A stretch of DNA of 55,507 nt from Acholeplasmatales bacterium (GCA_003477305.1 DMTN01000045.1:25523-81029); one strand, 5' to 3'. Counted from the stretch's first letter, positions 26,457 through 35,739 are shown. The notes: a model not told the origin generated them from the sequence alone. Translations and numbers: made by a program.

Positions 26457-28808
26457 TTACTTCTTGATGTTGGTCTTCACGTACATCCAAGGATAGTAGT
26501 AGGTGAGGAAGATGCCAAGGAAGACCATATAGTAGAGCACGGACACATAGCGTTCCCCGGCGACATAGGCGTAACCGAGGATGAAGAAGAAAATCAGCGC
26601 CCAGACGAGGTTCAGGCCGTTGTTCACGACCTTGAAGAGGGCGGTGGCGGCGTAGTCGCCGCGGAAGTCGTAGCGGTGGAAATCGTAGACGATCGGCCGA
26701 TTGACGAGCCAGGAGACGAAGAATGACGCCCCGAGGACGCCGAGGATCGGGTCGTCGCGGAGCAGATGGTTGAAGGCCGGCCAGACCGCCGCGGCGACCG
26801 TGAAGACAAGGCCGAGGCCGAGGAGCGCGTATTCAAACCAGCTGATCTTCTTGTACATGGCGTATTTGAGATAGACGAGCGCGCCCGAGAGCAACAGCGC
26901 GAAGGGCGCGATCCAGATCATCGGCAACAGGTTGGAAAGAAATGCGGCGACGCTCCAGACCAACAGATGGGCGAACAGGATCTTGACGCCGGCGAAATAG
27001 ATCTTCGTCTTCGGCTGGTACGGCGGCTGGTCCTCATCCTGGAAATCGTCGAGCTTGAAGGCGGCGACGACGTCGTAGAGATCGGATTCCTTGCCCTGGT
27101 ACTTGAATCCGCCCGACTCCATCACGTCCGGCAGCCCGACCTTCTTCATGAGCAGGTTGGCGAGTTTGTCGTTCGTCGAATAGATCGTCACGTCCGGTTC
27201 GGCATAACTGCCGCGGTGGAGCGCGATGTTCTTGTCCTTCGTGCGGATGAAGTAATCGGATTTGCCGATATGGAAGTTCACGTGCTTCTCGTCCTTGCCG
27301 AGCGTCGGGGTCCGGTAGTTCTGGCGGATCATCATCATGATTTCGTCGTTGGAGAGCGAACGGAACTCGTCGTCGTCCTCGCCGTGGTACATCCGCTCTT
27401 CGATCTGGTCGGCGAAGTTCAACGCGTTCTGGAAGATGCCGAACAGACCGGCTTCCGGCCGGAACCACCGACCGACGAGATAGAGATTGTCGAAGATGCG
27501 GGAGGCATCGCCGGATTCGACCTCGATCTGACTGTCGATCGAGAGGCCCTTGCGGACCGATTCGTCGGCGAGCATCGTCATGATTGGACGCGGTTTCGCG
27601 AATTTGGTCGCAACGACGTACTTGCGGAGTTTCGGAAAGGCGGCGCCGAGCTGATCGACGATCTGTTCGGCGGTGAACGCGGTGCCTTCTTCATAGACGA
27701 ACCCGCAGGCCAGCGCGCTCGTCTTTGCGGACGAGGCGTCCGGATCGACGGTCTTCTGGTTGAACAGACGGACGATCTTGACCGGCGCGGCCGGATCGAA
27801 AGCGAATTGGTAGTCGCTCTCCTCGACGCCGGCGGAAAGCGGCTTTGCCGAAAGCCCGATCATCAGGGTGCCGAAGCGGGTCTTTGACGCGAGTCCGGGA
27901 TAGAAGCGTTCGACGGCCGCGCGTTCGGCTTCCAGAGTCGGGAAATGGGTTCCATAGAAATGGACCGGGTCGCCCCCGGAGACGAAATACTTGGCGGTGA
28001 TTTCCTTGCCTGCCTCGTCGATCGCGCGGACCACCTTGCCGTTCTCGGAGGCAAGCGCCTTGAGTTTGCGGTTCTGGACGATCTTCGCGCTGACGATCTG
28101 CAGTTTCGCGAGCAATGACTTCATGATTTCCTCTTCGGAGGTCGTCGCGTGGAAGTAGCCGTCGACGAGACCGTTGAAGAAGGCGATGAAGAAGTTATAA
28201 CAGGAAACATCCTCGATCGGAAGGCCGTTCACTTCGGCGAAGAGACCGAATTCGGCAACCAGTTCCGGATCGGTGAAGTATTTCCCGAGCAGCCCGGCGA
28301 GACTGTAGTCGCCCCATTCGATCATCAGCGAGGTCAGCGTGTAGTCGGTATTGGCGAGCAGGCCGTCCTGCTGGGCGCGGTAGTTCAAACGATGGCGCTC
28401 GAGGTCGGCGAAGAAGCGATGGATGCGGTCGCGCTGCTTGGGATACTGGCGGACGAGATAAATCATGAACTGGTCGAGGCGGACGACGCGGCGGCGGATC
28501 GAATTGTCGTGGGTGACGACCGCGTCGGAGACGGCCGGCGTGTACTTGAGTTCGCCGGCGAGGCCGAACGTATCGAGGTACTGGGCGAACAGTCCGCCCG
28601 GTTCCAAGGCAGGTACGGGCGGCAGAAGCGGCGTCCGGAAAGTGAAGCGCTCACCGGCTTCGGTCGCGATTTCCTCGATGTCTTTTTTCAGCGAGCGGGT
28701 GCCCGCTTCGACAAAAACAAGGACCTTCCGCATCTTGCGGGCGAGATAGAGGGCGATGGCAAGCGACCCGACGTCGTTACCGACGACGAGAACGTCATAA
28801 TGTTCCAT
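26457..28808 (-). CDS. FAD-dependent oxidoreductase–SCP2–membrane fusion protein
   Basis: A 783-residue fusion. Residues 1–475 resemble phytoene-desaturase/amine-oxidase flavoproteins: an N-terminal nucleotide strand VLVVGNDVGSLAIALYL (the GxGxxG glycines 2 and 3 are replaced by D12 and S15) and a C-terminal FAD segment NLYLVGRWFRPEAGLFG near 441–456. Residues about 505–590 look like an SCP2 sterol-carrier domain (IGKSDYFIRTKDKNIAL, EPDVTIYST, ESGGFKYQGKESDL). From 605 to the end there are about six hydrophobic segments. Start at 28808 behind AAGGAGG. As first gene of the operon with ispD and ispF, an isoprenoid-derived lipid is the natural substrate guess, but it is only a guess. Confidence 0.75.
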   Translation of the reverse strand: MEHYDVLVVGNDVGSLAIALYLARKMRKVLVFVEAGTRSLKKDIEEIATEAGERFTFRTPLLPPVPALEPGGLFAQYLDTFGLAGELKYTPAVSDAVVTHDNSIRRRVVRLDQFMIYLVRQYPKQRDRIHRFFADLERHRLNYRAQQDGLLANTDYTLTSLMIEWGDYSLAGLLGKYFTDPELVAEFGLFAEVNGLPIEDVSCYNFFIAFFNGLVDGYFHATTSEEEIMKSLLAKLQIVSAKIVQNRKLKALASENGKVVRAIDEAGKEITAKYFVSGGDPVHFYGTHFPTLEAERAAVERFYPGLASKTRFGTLMIGLSAKPLSAGVEESDYQFAFDPAAPVKIVRLFNQKTVDPDASSAKTSALACGFVYEEGTAFTAEQIVDQLGAAFPKLRKYVVATKFAKPRPIMTMLADESVRKGLSIDSQIEVESGDASRIFDNLYLVGRWFRPEAGLFGIFQNALNFADQIEERMYHGEDDDEFRSLSNDEIMMMIRQNYRTPTLGKDEKHVNFHIGKSDYFIRTKDKNIALHRGSYAEPDVTIYSTNDKLANLLMKKVGLPDVMESGGFKYQGKESDLYDVVAAFKLDDFQDEDQPPYQPKTKIYFAGVKILFAHLLVWSVAAFLSNLLPMIWIAPFALLLSGALVYLKYAMYKKISWFEYALLGLGLVFTVAAAVWPAFNHLLRDDPILGVLGASFFVSWLVNRPIVYDFHRYDFRGDYAATALFKVVNNGLNLVWALIFFFILGYAYVAGERYVSVLYYMVFLGIFLTYYYPWMYVKTNIKK

Positions 28809-28843
28809 GGGTACCCTCCTTCCGCGGTCGGATTTCTGTACCG

Positions 28844-28852
28844 ATTATAACA
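28844..28852 (-). promoter_or_regulatory. Extended −10 promoter of the FAD–SCP2/ispDF operon
   Basis: TGT-TATAAT on the minus strand (28852–28844); −35 weak. Confidence 0.6.
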
Positions 28853-28880
28853 CAATCGGGCTGAAATGGAAACGTGCGAA

Positions 28881-28904
28881 AAGAAAAAGTGCTCGCGCAC
28901 TTTT
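28881..28904 (-). terminator. Terminator overlapping the cdaA stop codon
   Basis: AAAAGTGC/GCACTTTT stem with a 4-base loop, T-rich continuation on the minus strand; the TAA stop of cdaA lies inside the stem. Confidence 0.8.
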
Positions 28905-29652
28905 ATCTGATCTTGAGGTATTTTTCAAAGTACAGGTTGAGCGTTTCCTTGCTGACATTGTAGTCGATATGGCGGTTGATCGTGACGCTCACATAGCCGG
29001 TCTCTTCCGAGACCACGATCGTGAGCGCGTCGGTCTGTTCGGAGATGCCGATCGCGGCGCGATGACGGGTTCCGTAATGGAGCGGCAGGTCGGTGCGGTC
29101 GGTCGACGGATAATAGGCTTTCGCACAAAGGATCGTGTTGTCGCGGATGATCATCGCGCCGTCGTGCAGCGGCGTATTCGGGAAGAAGATCGAGGCGATC
29201 AGTTCCGAGGTCACCGGAGCGTTCACGAGCATCGCCTTATTGACGTAGCCGGACAGCTTGATGTCGCGCTCGATCGAGATGAGCGCGCCGATCTTGCGGG
29301 CGGACATGTACTCGACGGCCGTCGCCAACTTCGCGGCGAGATCGTTGTTGGTCTTCGATCCGCCTTTCGTCTTGTTCTTCTTGCCGACGCCGATTTTCTT
29401 GAACAGGGTGGTGATCTCGTTAACGTACATCATGACGAGGACGTAGAGGAACGGCGCAAATGCGATGATCCGAATCGCGAGATCCATTCCCGTCTTCGGT
29501 TCGACGATGAGCGCGTAGACCGTCACGGCGTAGAGCGCGAGCAGCAGCGTCTTGAACAGCCGGATCGCCTTGTGGCTGATCTTGGTTCTCAGCACGAGGA
29601 GAAAGATGGCGTAGAGATAGGAAATGAGAAGCGTCAGTTCGAAGTTGCTCAA
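28903..29652 (-). CDS. cdaA: Diadenylate cyclase CdaA (DisA_N/DAC domain)
   Basis: Makes cyclic di-AMP from two ATP at the membrane. Three hydrophobic segments occupy residues 1 to about 80, followed by a short basic linker (KKNKTKGG) and the DAC domain with the catalytic DGA (in TPLHDGAMIIRD) and RHR (in YGTRHRAAIG) motifs. I choose the TTG at 29652, which has GGTGAT 3 bases upstream and puts the first hydrophobic segment at the N terminus; a GTG at 29694 would add 14 residues. Usually cdaA precedes cdaR and glmM; here it stands alone between a terminator and its own promoter. Confidence 0.92.
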   Translation of the reverse strand: MSNFELTLLISYLYAIFLLVLRTKISHKAIRLFKTLLLALYAVTVYALIVEPKTGMDLAIRIIAFAPFLYVLVMMYVNEITTLFKKIGVGKKNKTKGGSKTNNDLAAKLATAVEYMSARKIGALISIERDIKLSGYVNKAMLVNAPVTSELIASIFFPNTPLHDGAMIIRDNTILCAKAYYPSTDRTDLPLHYGTRHRAAIGISEQTDALTIVVSEETGYVSVTINRHIDYNVSKETLNLYFEKYLKIR

Positions 29653-29708
29653 GATATCACCGCTTTCGGGAGGTGTTGCCGAGGTGCGTCGCACTTCGGT
29701 TCTATTGT

Positions 29709-29714
29709 ATTATA
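29709..29714 (-). promoter_or_regulatory. cdaA −10 element
   Basis: Perfect TATAAT on the minus strand in an AT-rich context. The leader would be about 50 bases for the TTG start and only about 8 for the GTG start. Confidence 0.55.
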
Positions 29715-29751
29715 TATGAGGTCAAAAACCAATCACCGGCGCAAAAAAAAT

Positions 29752-30219
29752 CTATGCGATCTCGGGCTTTTTTTTACCGAATTTCCGATAGACGGCGTCG
29801 AGCGCGAAGTAAGCGATCGGAATCATGATCGCAGACGAGAGGATCGGCGTAATCAGTTTGGCGATCGGAACGGCCGCATAGTCGACGTGGAACCACACGA
29901 TGACCGCGTAGTTGATCCCGGCGGCCAAAGCCATCGTGACGAACATTCGGACCAAGAACACCGCCATCACGACGGTGAACTGCGTGGCATTCTTCGATTC
30001 CGGCTTAAACGTGAAAAGCGTGTTGGCGAAATAGGAGAAGACAGAAGCGACGATGAAGGCGGCGCCTTTGGCAATGAACGCAACCCCGGGAAAGAGAACG
30101 TCGAAGAACAACAGATAGACAAGCGCGTCGATTCCCGTGTTGATGATTCCGATGATGCCGAAACTCAAAAACTTCTTCGTCAAAAAATGTGTCTTGACGA
30201 ACAGCCAGACCTTACTCAA
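29752..30219 (-). CDS. GtrA/GtcA-family membrane protein
   Basis: A 155-residue protein with four hydrophobic segments and the GtrA signature: LSFGIIGIINTGIDALVYLLFF near the start and FSYFANTLFTFKP in the middle. Family members move undecaprenyl-phosphate-linked sugars across the membrane. The TTG start at 30219 overlaps the glycosyltransferase stop by 8 bases. Last of three genes (YfhO-like, GT2, GtrA) that together resemble Gram-positive three-component glycosylation systems. Confidence 0.88.
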   Translation of the reverse strand: MSKVWLFVKTHFLTKKFLSFGIIGIINTGIDALVYLLFFDVLFPGVAFIAKGAAFIVASVFSYFANTLFTFKPESKNATQFTVVMAVFLVRMFVTMALAAGINYAVIVWFHVDYAAVPIAKLITPILSSAIMIPIAYFALDAVYRKFGKKKPEIA

Positions 30220-31138
30220 CGTCGATGTCCTCGGAAATTTCCTCGATCAGGTAATGCGGCCGGTCGAGCACTTGCCGGCGGATCTGATAGAGCAGATAAA
30301 GAATTCCGTACGTGAACAACGTGAGGAAGAGGAAGACGATATTGATCTCGACGGCGATCAAAAAGCCGTCGAGCGTGAAGATGTCGAACGCAAAGAGAAC
30401 CGCGTTCGCCGCCAGCATCAACACCCCGAAGAGAAAACCGATGGCGGGCAAAACCATCATCACGTTGGAGAACTGGTTCATGCCGTTGAACCCGTAGCGG
30501 AACAGACTCTTGAAGCTCCAGCTGCTCTTGCCGTGCACCCGCGGGATGAAATCATACTCAAGACATTTGCGCGAATACCCGACCCACGAGAAGATGCCCT
30601 TCATGAAGCGGTTCTTGTCCTTGATCTTGAGGAACGCGTCGATCACGACGCGGTCCAGCAGTTGGAAGTCCTTCGCACCGTTGTCGAGCGGACGATCGGC
30701 GTAACTGTTGTAGAATCGATAATACAGGTTCGCGAAGAGCGCGCGGAGTTTCGGCTCGTTCTTGCGGGTGCGTCCCTTGGTGTAAACGATCTTGTATCCT
30801 TCCTTGTGATACTTGACCATCTCGGGGATCAAGGACGGCGGCTGTTGCAGGTCGCAGTCGATGACGATCACGGCGTCGCTGTCGATCGCGTGCTCGAGGC
30901 CTGCGTGCATCGCCGCTTCCTTGCCGAAGTTGCGCGAAAACGAGATGTATTTGACGCGCGGATCTTCGGCTGCGACGGCTTTGATTTCCGCCAGCGTGGC
31001 GTCCCGCGAACCGTCGTTGACATACAACAGTTCATACGCATAATCGGGATCGGCGAGATACTTCACCGTCTCCTGGTAAAATGGCCGGACGTTTTTCTCT
31101 TCGTTATAGGACGGGATAATGATCGTCAGTTTCTTCAT
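30212..31138 (-). CDS. GT2 glycosyltransferase, polyprenyl-phosphate sugar synthase type (CsbB/GtrB-like)
   Basis: A 308-residue family 2 glycosyltransferase. LTIIIPSYNEEKNV at the N terminus, VNDGSRDAT, SRNFGKEAAMHAG and DCDLQQPP are the donor-site motifs of the DPM1/GtrB/CsbB group; two C-terminal hydrophobic segments (about 228–290) anchor it. It should load a sugar onto a polyprenyl phosphate at the inner face. Start at ATG 31138 with AGGAGG upstream, inside the end of the YfhO gene (35-base overlap). Confidence 0.93.
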   Translation of the reverse strand: MKKLTIIIPSYNEEKNVRPFYQETVKYLADPDYAYELLYVNDGSRDATLAEIKAVAAEDPRVKYISFSRNFGKEAAMHAGLEHAIDSDAVIVIDCDLQQPPSLIPEMVKYHKEGYKIVYTKGRTRKNEPKLRALFANLYYRFYNSYADRPLDNGAKDFQLLDRVVIDAFLKIKDKNRFMKGIFSWVGYSRKCLEYDFIPRVHGKSSWSFKSLFRYGFNGMNQFSNVMMVLPAIGFLFGVLMLAANAVLFAFDIFTLDGFLIAVEINIVFLFLTLFTYGILYLLYQIRRQVLDRPHYLIEEISEDIDVE

Positions 31139-34100
31139 GAACAGAGACCTCCTGGATCGGATCGGCGGCTTTCTTGCGACCGCGTTTGATGAAATAGGGA
31201 ATGAGGAAGATGAGTCCGAAGACGGCGAATCCGCTGCCGGTCGCAAGCGCTCCGACCGCCAGCCCTTTCGGCTCGAAACGGAGCGAAAGCGAGACCTCCG
31301 TGACGCCGTGGGGAATGACGATGCCGAGGAACCCGCCGGAAACGGACAGCGTGACGTACTCCTGACCGGAAATGATCTTCCACTCTTCGGAATAGGCAAC
31401 CGGGATCATCACGATCTGGTCGTTTGCGGTATCGCTGGTCCGCGTGTAGGAGAGATCGATGCGGCCATGTTCGATCGTCATCGTCTCGCTTTCCGCAATC
31501 GGCGTGTCGGCGTGCTCGTCATAATCGGACAAGTCGTCGAGCGCATACCGGATCGACAGGTTGAAGGGGTTGGCGAATTCGTACATGTCGTTCGTCTTGA
31601 AAACGTACATGCGTTCGGGGGTTTCCGCGAAATAGTAGTATCCTTCGAAGCATTCGGTTTCGTTCCCCGCTTCGTCGACCACGAAAACGCGGTCGAAAGC
31701 ATAGGAGTTCGTCATCTGGAAATAGAGCATGCCGGTCGCGCGTTCGAAGACGATGTTGTCAAAATCGTAGACAAGGTACGCAGCGCCTCCGATGGCGTTT
31801 TCCATGCGATATTGAAGATTCTTCGGTTGATTGAATCCCGCCGTTTTTTCAAAGTAGATGGCCATCGGTTCAAGCCAGAATTCGCACTTGACCTGATGGG
31901 GCAGGCCTTCCACGACATCGCACGAATCGGTGAGTCCGCCTTCGAACTCCAGGATGATTTCCCCGTAATCGAGCGGGGTCAAGGTCAGCACGTTGATGTA
32001 GATCGCCCCGGCGGAGAACCCGATGTCGAGCGTCTCCTCGCCATAGCGGTAGAAATCGCGGACAGTCGTATTCGCAATCCCGGCGCGCGACACGAGCTCG
32101 CCCGCCGCATCATATCGGTAGGCGTTCAAGGTGCGGAGCGCGCCCTCGTTGACCAAAACGGACTCGACTAGGTTCATCGGTTCGACGTCATAGCGTTCTT
32201 CATCGATCAGAACGTTCATGAGCATCAGTTTTTGGGATGCGATGCGGGTGTTGATCCCGACGAAATTGTGGAAGTCGGAGTAGGTGATGTAGGATTCATA
32301 GACTTGGAACGGTTCCGCGTCGGCGATTTCGTACAGGCGGTACGTATCATCCGCGGCGACCTGGGTGAAGTAGGCGCCGTCCAGATAGTAGTTTCGGGCG
32401 GCGGAGACGAGCACGTACTTGTACCCGAGCGTGTGGTTGAGATAGAGGGCGAGGATGTCGAGCTTCCGCTTCGTCTGATACTCGCCGGAGTAATTGCACG
32501 CGTCAAACAACAAACAACTGATCTCGTTGGTCTCGGCGTCGGTCCAGGAATGGAAGATTTCGGTGTTCGTCGGGAACGACGTCATCCGGTTGAAGTTGAG
32601 CTGTTCGACATCGAAGCGGGAGAGGTCGACATAGACGCGGAAGAACTCGTCCTGCTCGAGATGATCCTCGAGGAACGCGTCGATCGCGTGCATCGATTCG
32701 AACGTATCGATCTTGTTGGCGATCGAGAAGGGACCGGAATAGGCATAGACCACGGCGACCAGGCATTCGACCCAGAAGACCACGCGGATCCAGCGGCGCC
32801 GGTTGACCCAGCCGAAGATCAGAACTAAAAGGATGAACAGCGCGGACACGCCCATCAGGATGGTATCGGCGGTCATGATGTCGCGGGAAGCATAGTATGT
32901 GTCGATCCCGAGTTTTTCGATATAGTAGAAGATGAGAAATCCGACGAGCCCGAGCATCGCCACGATCGGAATCGTCAGCCATTTCATCTTTTCGGTCTCG
33001 AACCCGTGTTCGTCAAAGACGTAAGCGAGGATCATCGTCTCGACCAGCGGCATCATGTTGATCCAGCGGGTATAAGGCGAATCGGTCGTTCCGGAGAATA
33101 CATAGGAGAACAGCGGGAAGAAGATGAGGATCAACCCGAAGGGGATCAAAAGCTTGTAGACGCGGGCGATCCGGCCTTTCATGAAGTAGATGTAAGACAT
33201 GAACGCCATTCCCACGACCGTGATGTAGAGCGATACGTGCTCGAGGCCATAGTTGTTCTCAAAACCATAGAAGCCGATGCCTTTTTGTTCGGTGAAGATC
33301 TTGGCAATGACGCGGATATAGATTTCCGGCTGGAAGAGCTTCAGATCGTATCCGAAGATCGTCACGACCCAGGCGTTGAAACTGCCTTCCGTGCGGTAGG
33401 TGTCTTCGAGGATGTAGAGGATGCTTGGATACAGGACGATGCCGGACATCGCGATGCCGAGCAGGATCAACCCGAGGAACGCCGCGCCGTCGCGAACGAA
33501 CGGCCAGACCCGGAAACCCGGACGCTTGAGCGCTTCGACGATATAGAGAATGCTCATGAAGGCGATCGCGCTGTAGCCGAGATAGAAATCATAGAACACC
33601 AGTGCGAACGCGAAGAGCGGAACGACCCACTTCTTGCCTCGGATGTAGAGTTGGATGACGACCAACGCCGCCGGGAGATAGAAGGTCAGCGAGAGGAAGA
33701 CCGGGAACGCCATGAAACTGACCGACCCGCCGCTGACGAAATAGACGATGCCCATCCAGAAGATCGTGCGGTTCTTTGCCCCGGTCATCCGCAGATAATA
33801 GGCGAAGACCATCACGCCCGCCAGGATCTTGATCAGTTCCGTGGTGGAATAGGCGAGTTCCGTCGGGAAAATGTAACTGAGGAGGACGGTGATGAAGGTG
33901 AAGATATCCAGCGGAATGTAGTAGATATCCGAGAAGAAGGACGCGCCGAGATAGTTGTTCAGGTTGAAGAAAGAAAGTGTTCCTTCTTTGATTTGATCGA
34001 CGAAATCGCACATGATGCTGTAATATTGGATGATATCGTCCGAAAAGTTGTTATAAAAACTGTTGCGGGTCAGAATGATCATGGTCTGAATCACGAAAAG

Positions 34101-34244
34101 GACGGTGAAGACGAACAGACCTAAAAAGATGAAAGTCTTTTTGGGGCTTTCGAAGGTAGCGGTGATGAAAGACCGGAAAAAGGTCTTCCATCTACGCCAT
34201 TGCGCTCGTATTCGATCTCTGAACCTGGTTTTGGATGCGTCCAT
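31104..34244 (-). CDS. YfhO-family multi-pass membrane glycosyltransferase
   Basis: A 1046-residue membrane protein: a cytoplasmic Arg-rich start, about a dozen hydrophobic segments up to residue 500, a large extracytoplasmic part rich in Tyr, Asp and Glu, and a last hydrophobic segment near the C terminus. FSDDIIQYYSIMCDF and YLGASFFSDIYYIPLDIF near residues 65–110 fit the YfhO family, a GT-C type group that in B. subtilis and Listeria transfers polyprenyl-linked sugar to lipoteichoic acid. It is followed by overlapping GT2 and GtrA genes, the partners expected. Start at 34244 with GAGGT 6 bases upstream. The acceptor in this organism is unknown. Confidence 0.85.
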   Translation of the reverse strand: MDASKTRFRDRIRAQWRRWKTFFRSFITATFESPKKTFIFLGLFVFTVLFVIQTMIILTRNSFYNNFSDDIIQYYSIMCDFVDQIKEGTLSFFNLNNYLGASFFSDIYYIPLDIFTFITVLLSYIFPTELAYSTTELIKILAGVMVFAYYLRMTGAKNRTIFWMGIVYFVSGGSVSFMAFPVFLSLTFYLPAALVVIQLYIRGKKWVVPLFAFALVFYDFYLGYSAIAFMSILYIVEALKRPGFRVWPFVRDGAAFLGLILLGIAMSGIVLYPSILYILEDTYRTEGSFNAWVVTIFGYDLKLFQPEIYIRVIAKIFTEQKGIGFYGFENNYGLEHVSLYITVVGMAFMSYIYFMKGRIARVYKLLIPFGLILIFFPLFSYVFSGTTDSPYTRWINMMPLVETMILAYVFDEHGFETEKMKWLTIPIVAMLGLVGFLIFYYIEKLGIDTYYASRDIMTADTILMGVSALFILLVLIFGWVNRRRWIRVVFWVECLVAVVYAYSGPFSIANKIDTFESMHAIDAFLEDHLEQDEFFRVYVDLSRFDVEQLNFNRMTSFPTNTEIFHSWTDAETNEISCLLFDACNYSGEYQTKRKLDILALYLNHTLGYKYVLVSAARNYYLDGAYFTQVAADDTYRLYEIADAEPFQVYESYITYSDFHNFVGINTRIASQKLMLMNVLIDEERYDVEPMNLVESVLVNEGALRTLNAYRYDAAGELVSRAGIANTTVRDFYRYGEETLDIGFSAGAIYINVLTLTPLDYGEIILEFEGGLTDSCDVVEGLPHQVKCEFWLEPMAIYFEKTAGFNQPKNLQYRMENAIGGAAYLVYDFDNIVFERATGMLYFQMTNSYAFDRVFVVDEAGNETECFEGYYYFAETPERMYVFKTNDMYEFANPFNLSIRYALDDLSDYDEHADTPIAESETMTIEHGRIDLSYTRTSDTANDQIVMIPVAYSEEWKIISGQEYVTLSVSGGFLGIVIPHGVTEVSLSLRFEPKGLAVGALATGSGFAVFGLIFLIPYFIKRGRKKAADPIQEVSVHEETDDHYPVL

Positions 34245-34277
34245 CTATGAACCTCGTCTACCGAAAATGTGCAGTTA

Positions 34278-34286
34278 ATTATATCA
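34278..34286 (-). promoter_or_regulatory. Extended −10 promoter of the glycosylation operon
   Basis: TGA-TATAAT on the minus strand, divergent from the hflX promoter 70 bases away. Confidence 0.6.
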
Positions 34287-34353
34287 TATCAATCGTGCTT
34301 TGGGATAGTCTCTTTTCCTTAAGAAAACAAATGCGAAAAGCACTTTATTGTAA

Positions 34354-34372
34354 TATAATACAATATGGTGAT
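34354..34372 (+). promoter_or_regulatory. hflX −10 with adjacent ribosome site
   Basis: TATAAT at 34354–34359, then seven bases, then GGTGAT at 34367–34372, five bases before the ATG. The predicted leader is about 12 bases. Confidence 0.65.
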
Positions 34373-34377
34373 AGAAA

Positions 34378-35619
34378 ATGGAAAAAGCGATATTGGTTGG
34401 ATTGGAAACAAAGAAGAGCCTGGAATTTGATTATCACATGAGAGAGCTGGCCGCGCTGGCGGAAGCTTGCAACCTGCAGGTGCTTGACACCATCACGCAA
34501 CGCCTCGACGGACCGACGGCGGCAACGTACATCGGATCCGGCAAAGTGATCGAACTGAAAGACGCCGTCGTTGCTCTCGGAGCCGACATCGTCGTTTTTG
34601 ATGATGAACTGTCACCCACCCACATTCGGAATCTCGAAAAGGGGATCGAGGCAAAAGTCATCGACCGTACCATCCTCATTCTTGACATCTTCGCAAGACG
34701 CGCAAGAACGAAAGAGGCGATGCTTCAGGTCGAACTCGCCCAAAGCCAATATATGCTGCCTCGCACCGTCGGCATGTATTCTTCGCTTTCCCGTCAATCC
34801 GGCGGCATTGGATCCAAGGGTCCCGGTGAAACGAAACTGGAAATGGACAAGCGGATCCTGCGTGACAAAATCATCCATATCCAAGAAGAATTGAAAGAAA
34901 TCGTGGCGGTCCGTCGAACCCAGCGCGAGAAGCGAAAAAAGGATCAAGTCGCGACTGTGGCACTGACCGGATATACCAACTCGGGAAAATCGACAATACT
35001 GAACAAGATGCTCGAATTCTCGGTAACGAACAGTGAAAAGTATGTGTTCCAGAAGGATATGCTGTTTGCGACTCTAGAGACCGCGACGCGCAACATCGTC
35101 CTTCAAAATAAACATCAATTTCTCGTCACGGATACGGTCGGATTCATCTCGAAGCTGCCACACCACCTCGTTGAGGCGTTCAAGTCAACGCTTGAGGAGA
35201 TCAAAGAGGCCTCTCTGATCCTTCATATCGTCGACGGTTCGAACCCAAAAGCGATGAATCAGGCCGAAGTCGTCGATGAAGTGTTGCGAAGTCTGGAAGT
35301 GAAAGATGTTCCGATTATCTATGTCATTAACAAGTCCGACATGATCAAAGACCAACCTTCGCTTCAACTGAACCCGCGAATCACGATCAGCGCGCTCACC
35401 GGAGATGGTTTTGTCAAGTTGATGGGGCTCATTGACGAAACACTCTACTCGAAGAATCAATTGATGACGTTATTTTTACCCTATGATAAAGGCCAGATAT
35501 ACAGCTTTCTTAAAGATAATTGTAACATCATTTCTACCGAGTATCAAAATCAGGGGATTCTTGTCAAAGTTGAATTAAACGACCACCTAGTGAATCTATA
35601 TAAGTCATATATTATCTAA
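34378..35619 (+). CDS. hflX: GTPase HflX
   Basis: Ribosome-associated GTPase that splits or rescues stalled ribosomes under stress. The 413-residue protein has the N-terminal HflX domain (GPTAATYIGSGKV), the RQSGGIGSKGPGETKLE loop, the coiled linker, and the G domain with P-loop GYTNSGKST near 200, DTVGF (G3) and NKSD (G4), then a short C-terminal domain. Composition is less GC-rich than its neighbours and falls sharply over the last 150 bases, merging into the AT-rich gap downstream, so the compositional boundary lies inside the gene. Terminator at 35793–35836. Confidence 0.95.
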   Translation: MEKAILVGLETKKSLEFDYHMRELAALAEACNLQVLDTITQRLDGPTAATYIGSGKVIELKDAVVALGADIVVFDDELSPTHIRNLEKGIEAKVIDRTILILDIFARRARTKEAMLQVELAQSQYMLPRTVGMYSSLSRQSGGIGSKGPGETKLEMDKRILRDKIIHIQEELKEIVAVRRTQREKRKKDQVATVALTGYTNSGKSTILNKMLEFSVTNSEKYVFQKDMLFATLETATRNIVLQNKHQFLVTDTVGFISKLPHHLVEAFKSTLEEIKEASLILHIVDGSNPKAMNQAEVVDEVLRSLEVKDVPIIYVINKSDMIKDQPSLQLNPRITISALTGDGFVKLMGLIDETLYSKNQLMTLFLPYDKGQIYSFLKDNCNIISTEYQNQGILVKVELNDHLVNLYKSYII

Positions 35620-35739
35620 TTTCCACCGCAATATACTAGATGTTTTTCATCGTATTGTGTTGATTGTATTTCGTATAGCGAATGTCGGTTGTTATATATA
35701 TACCATATGACAGACGTACATCATTTGATTTGATTTTAG

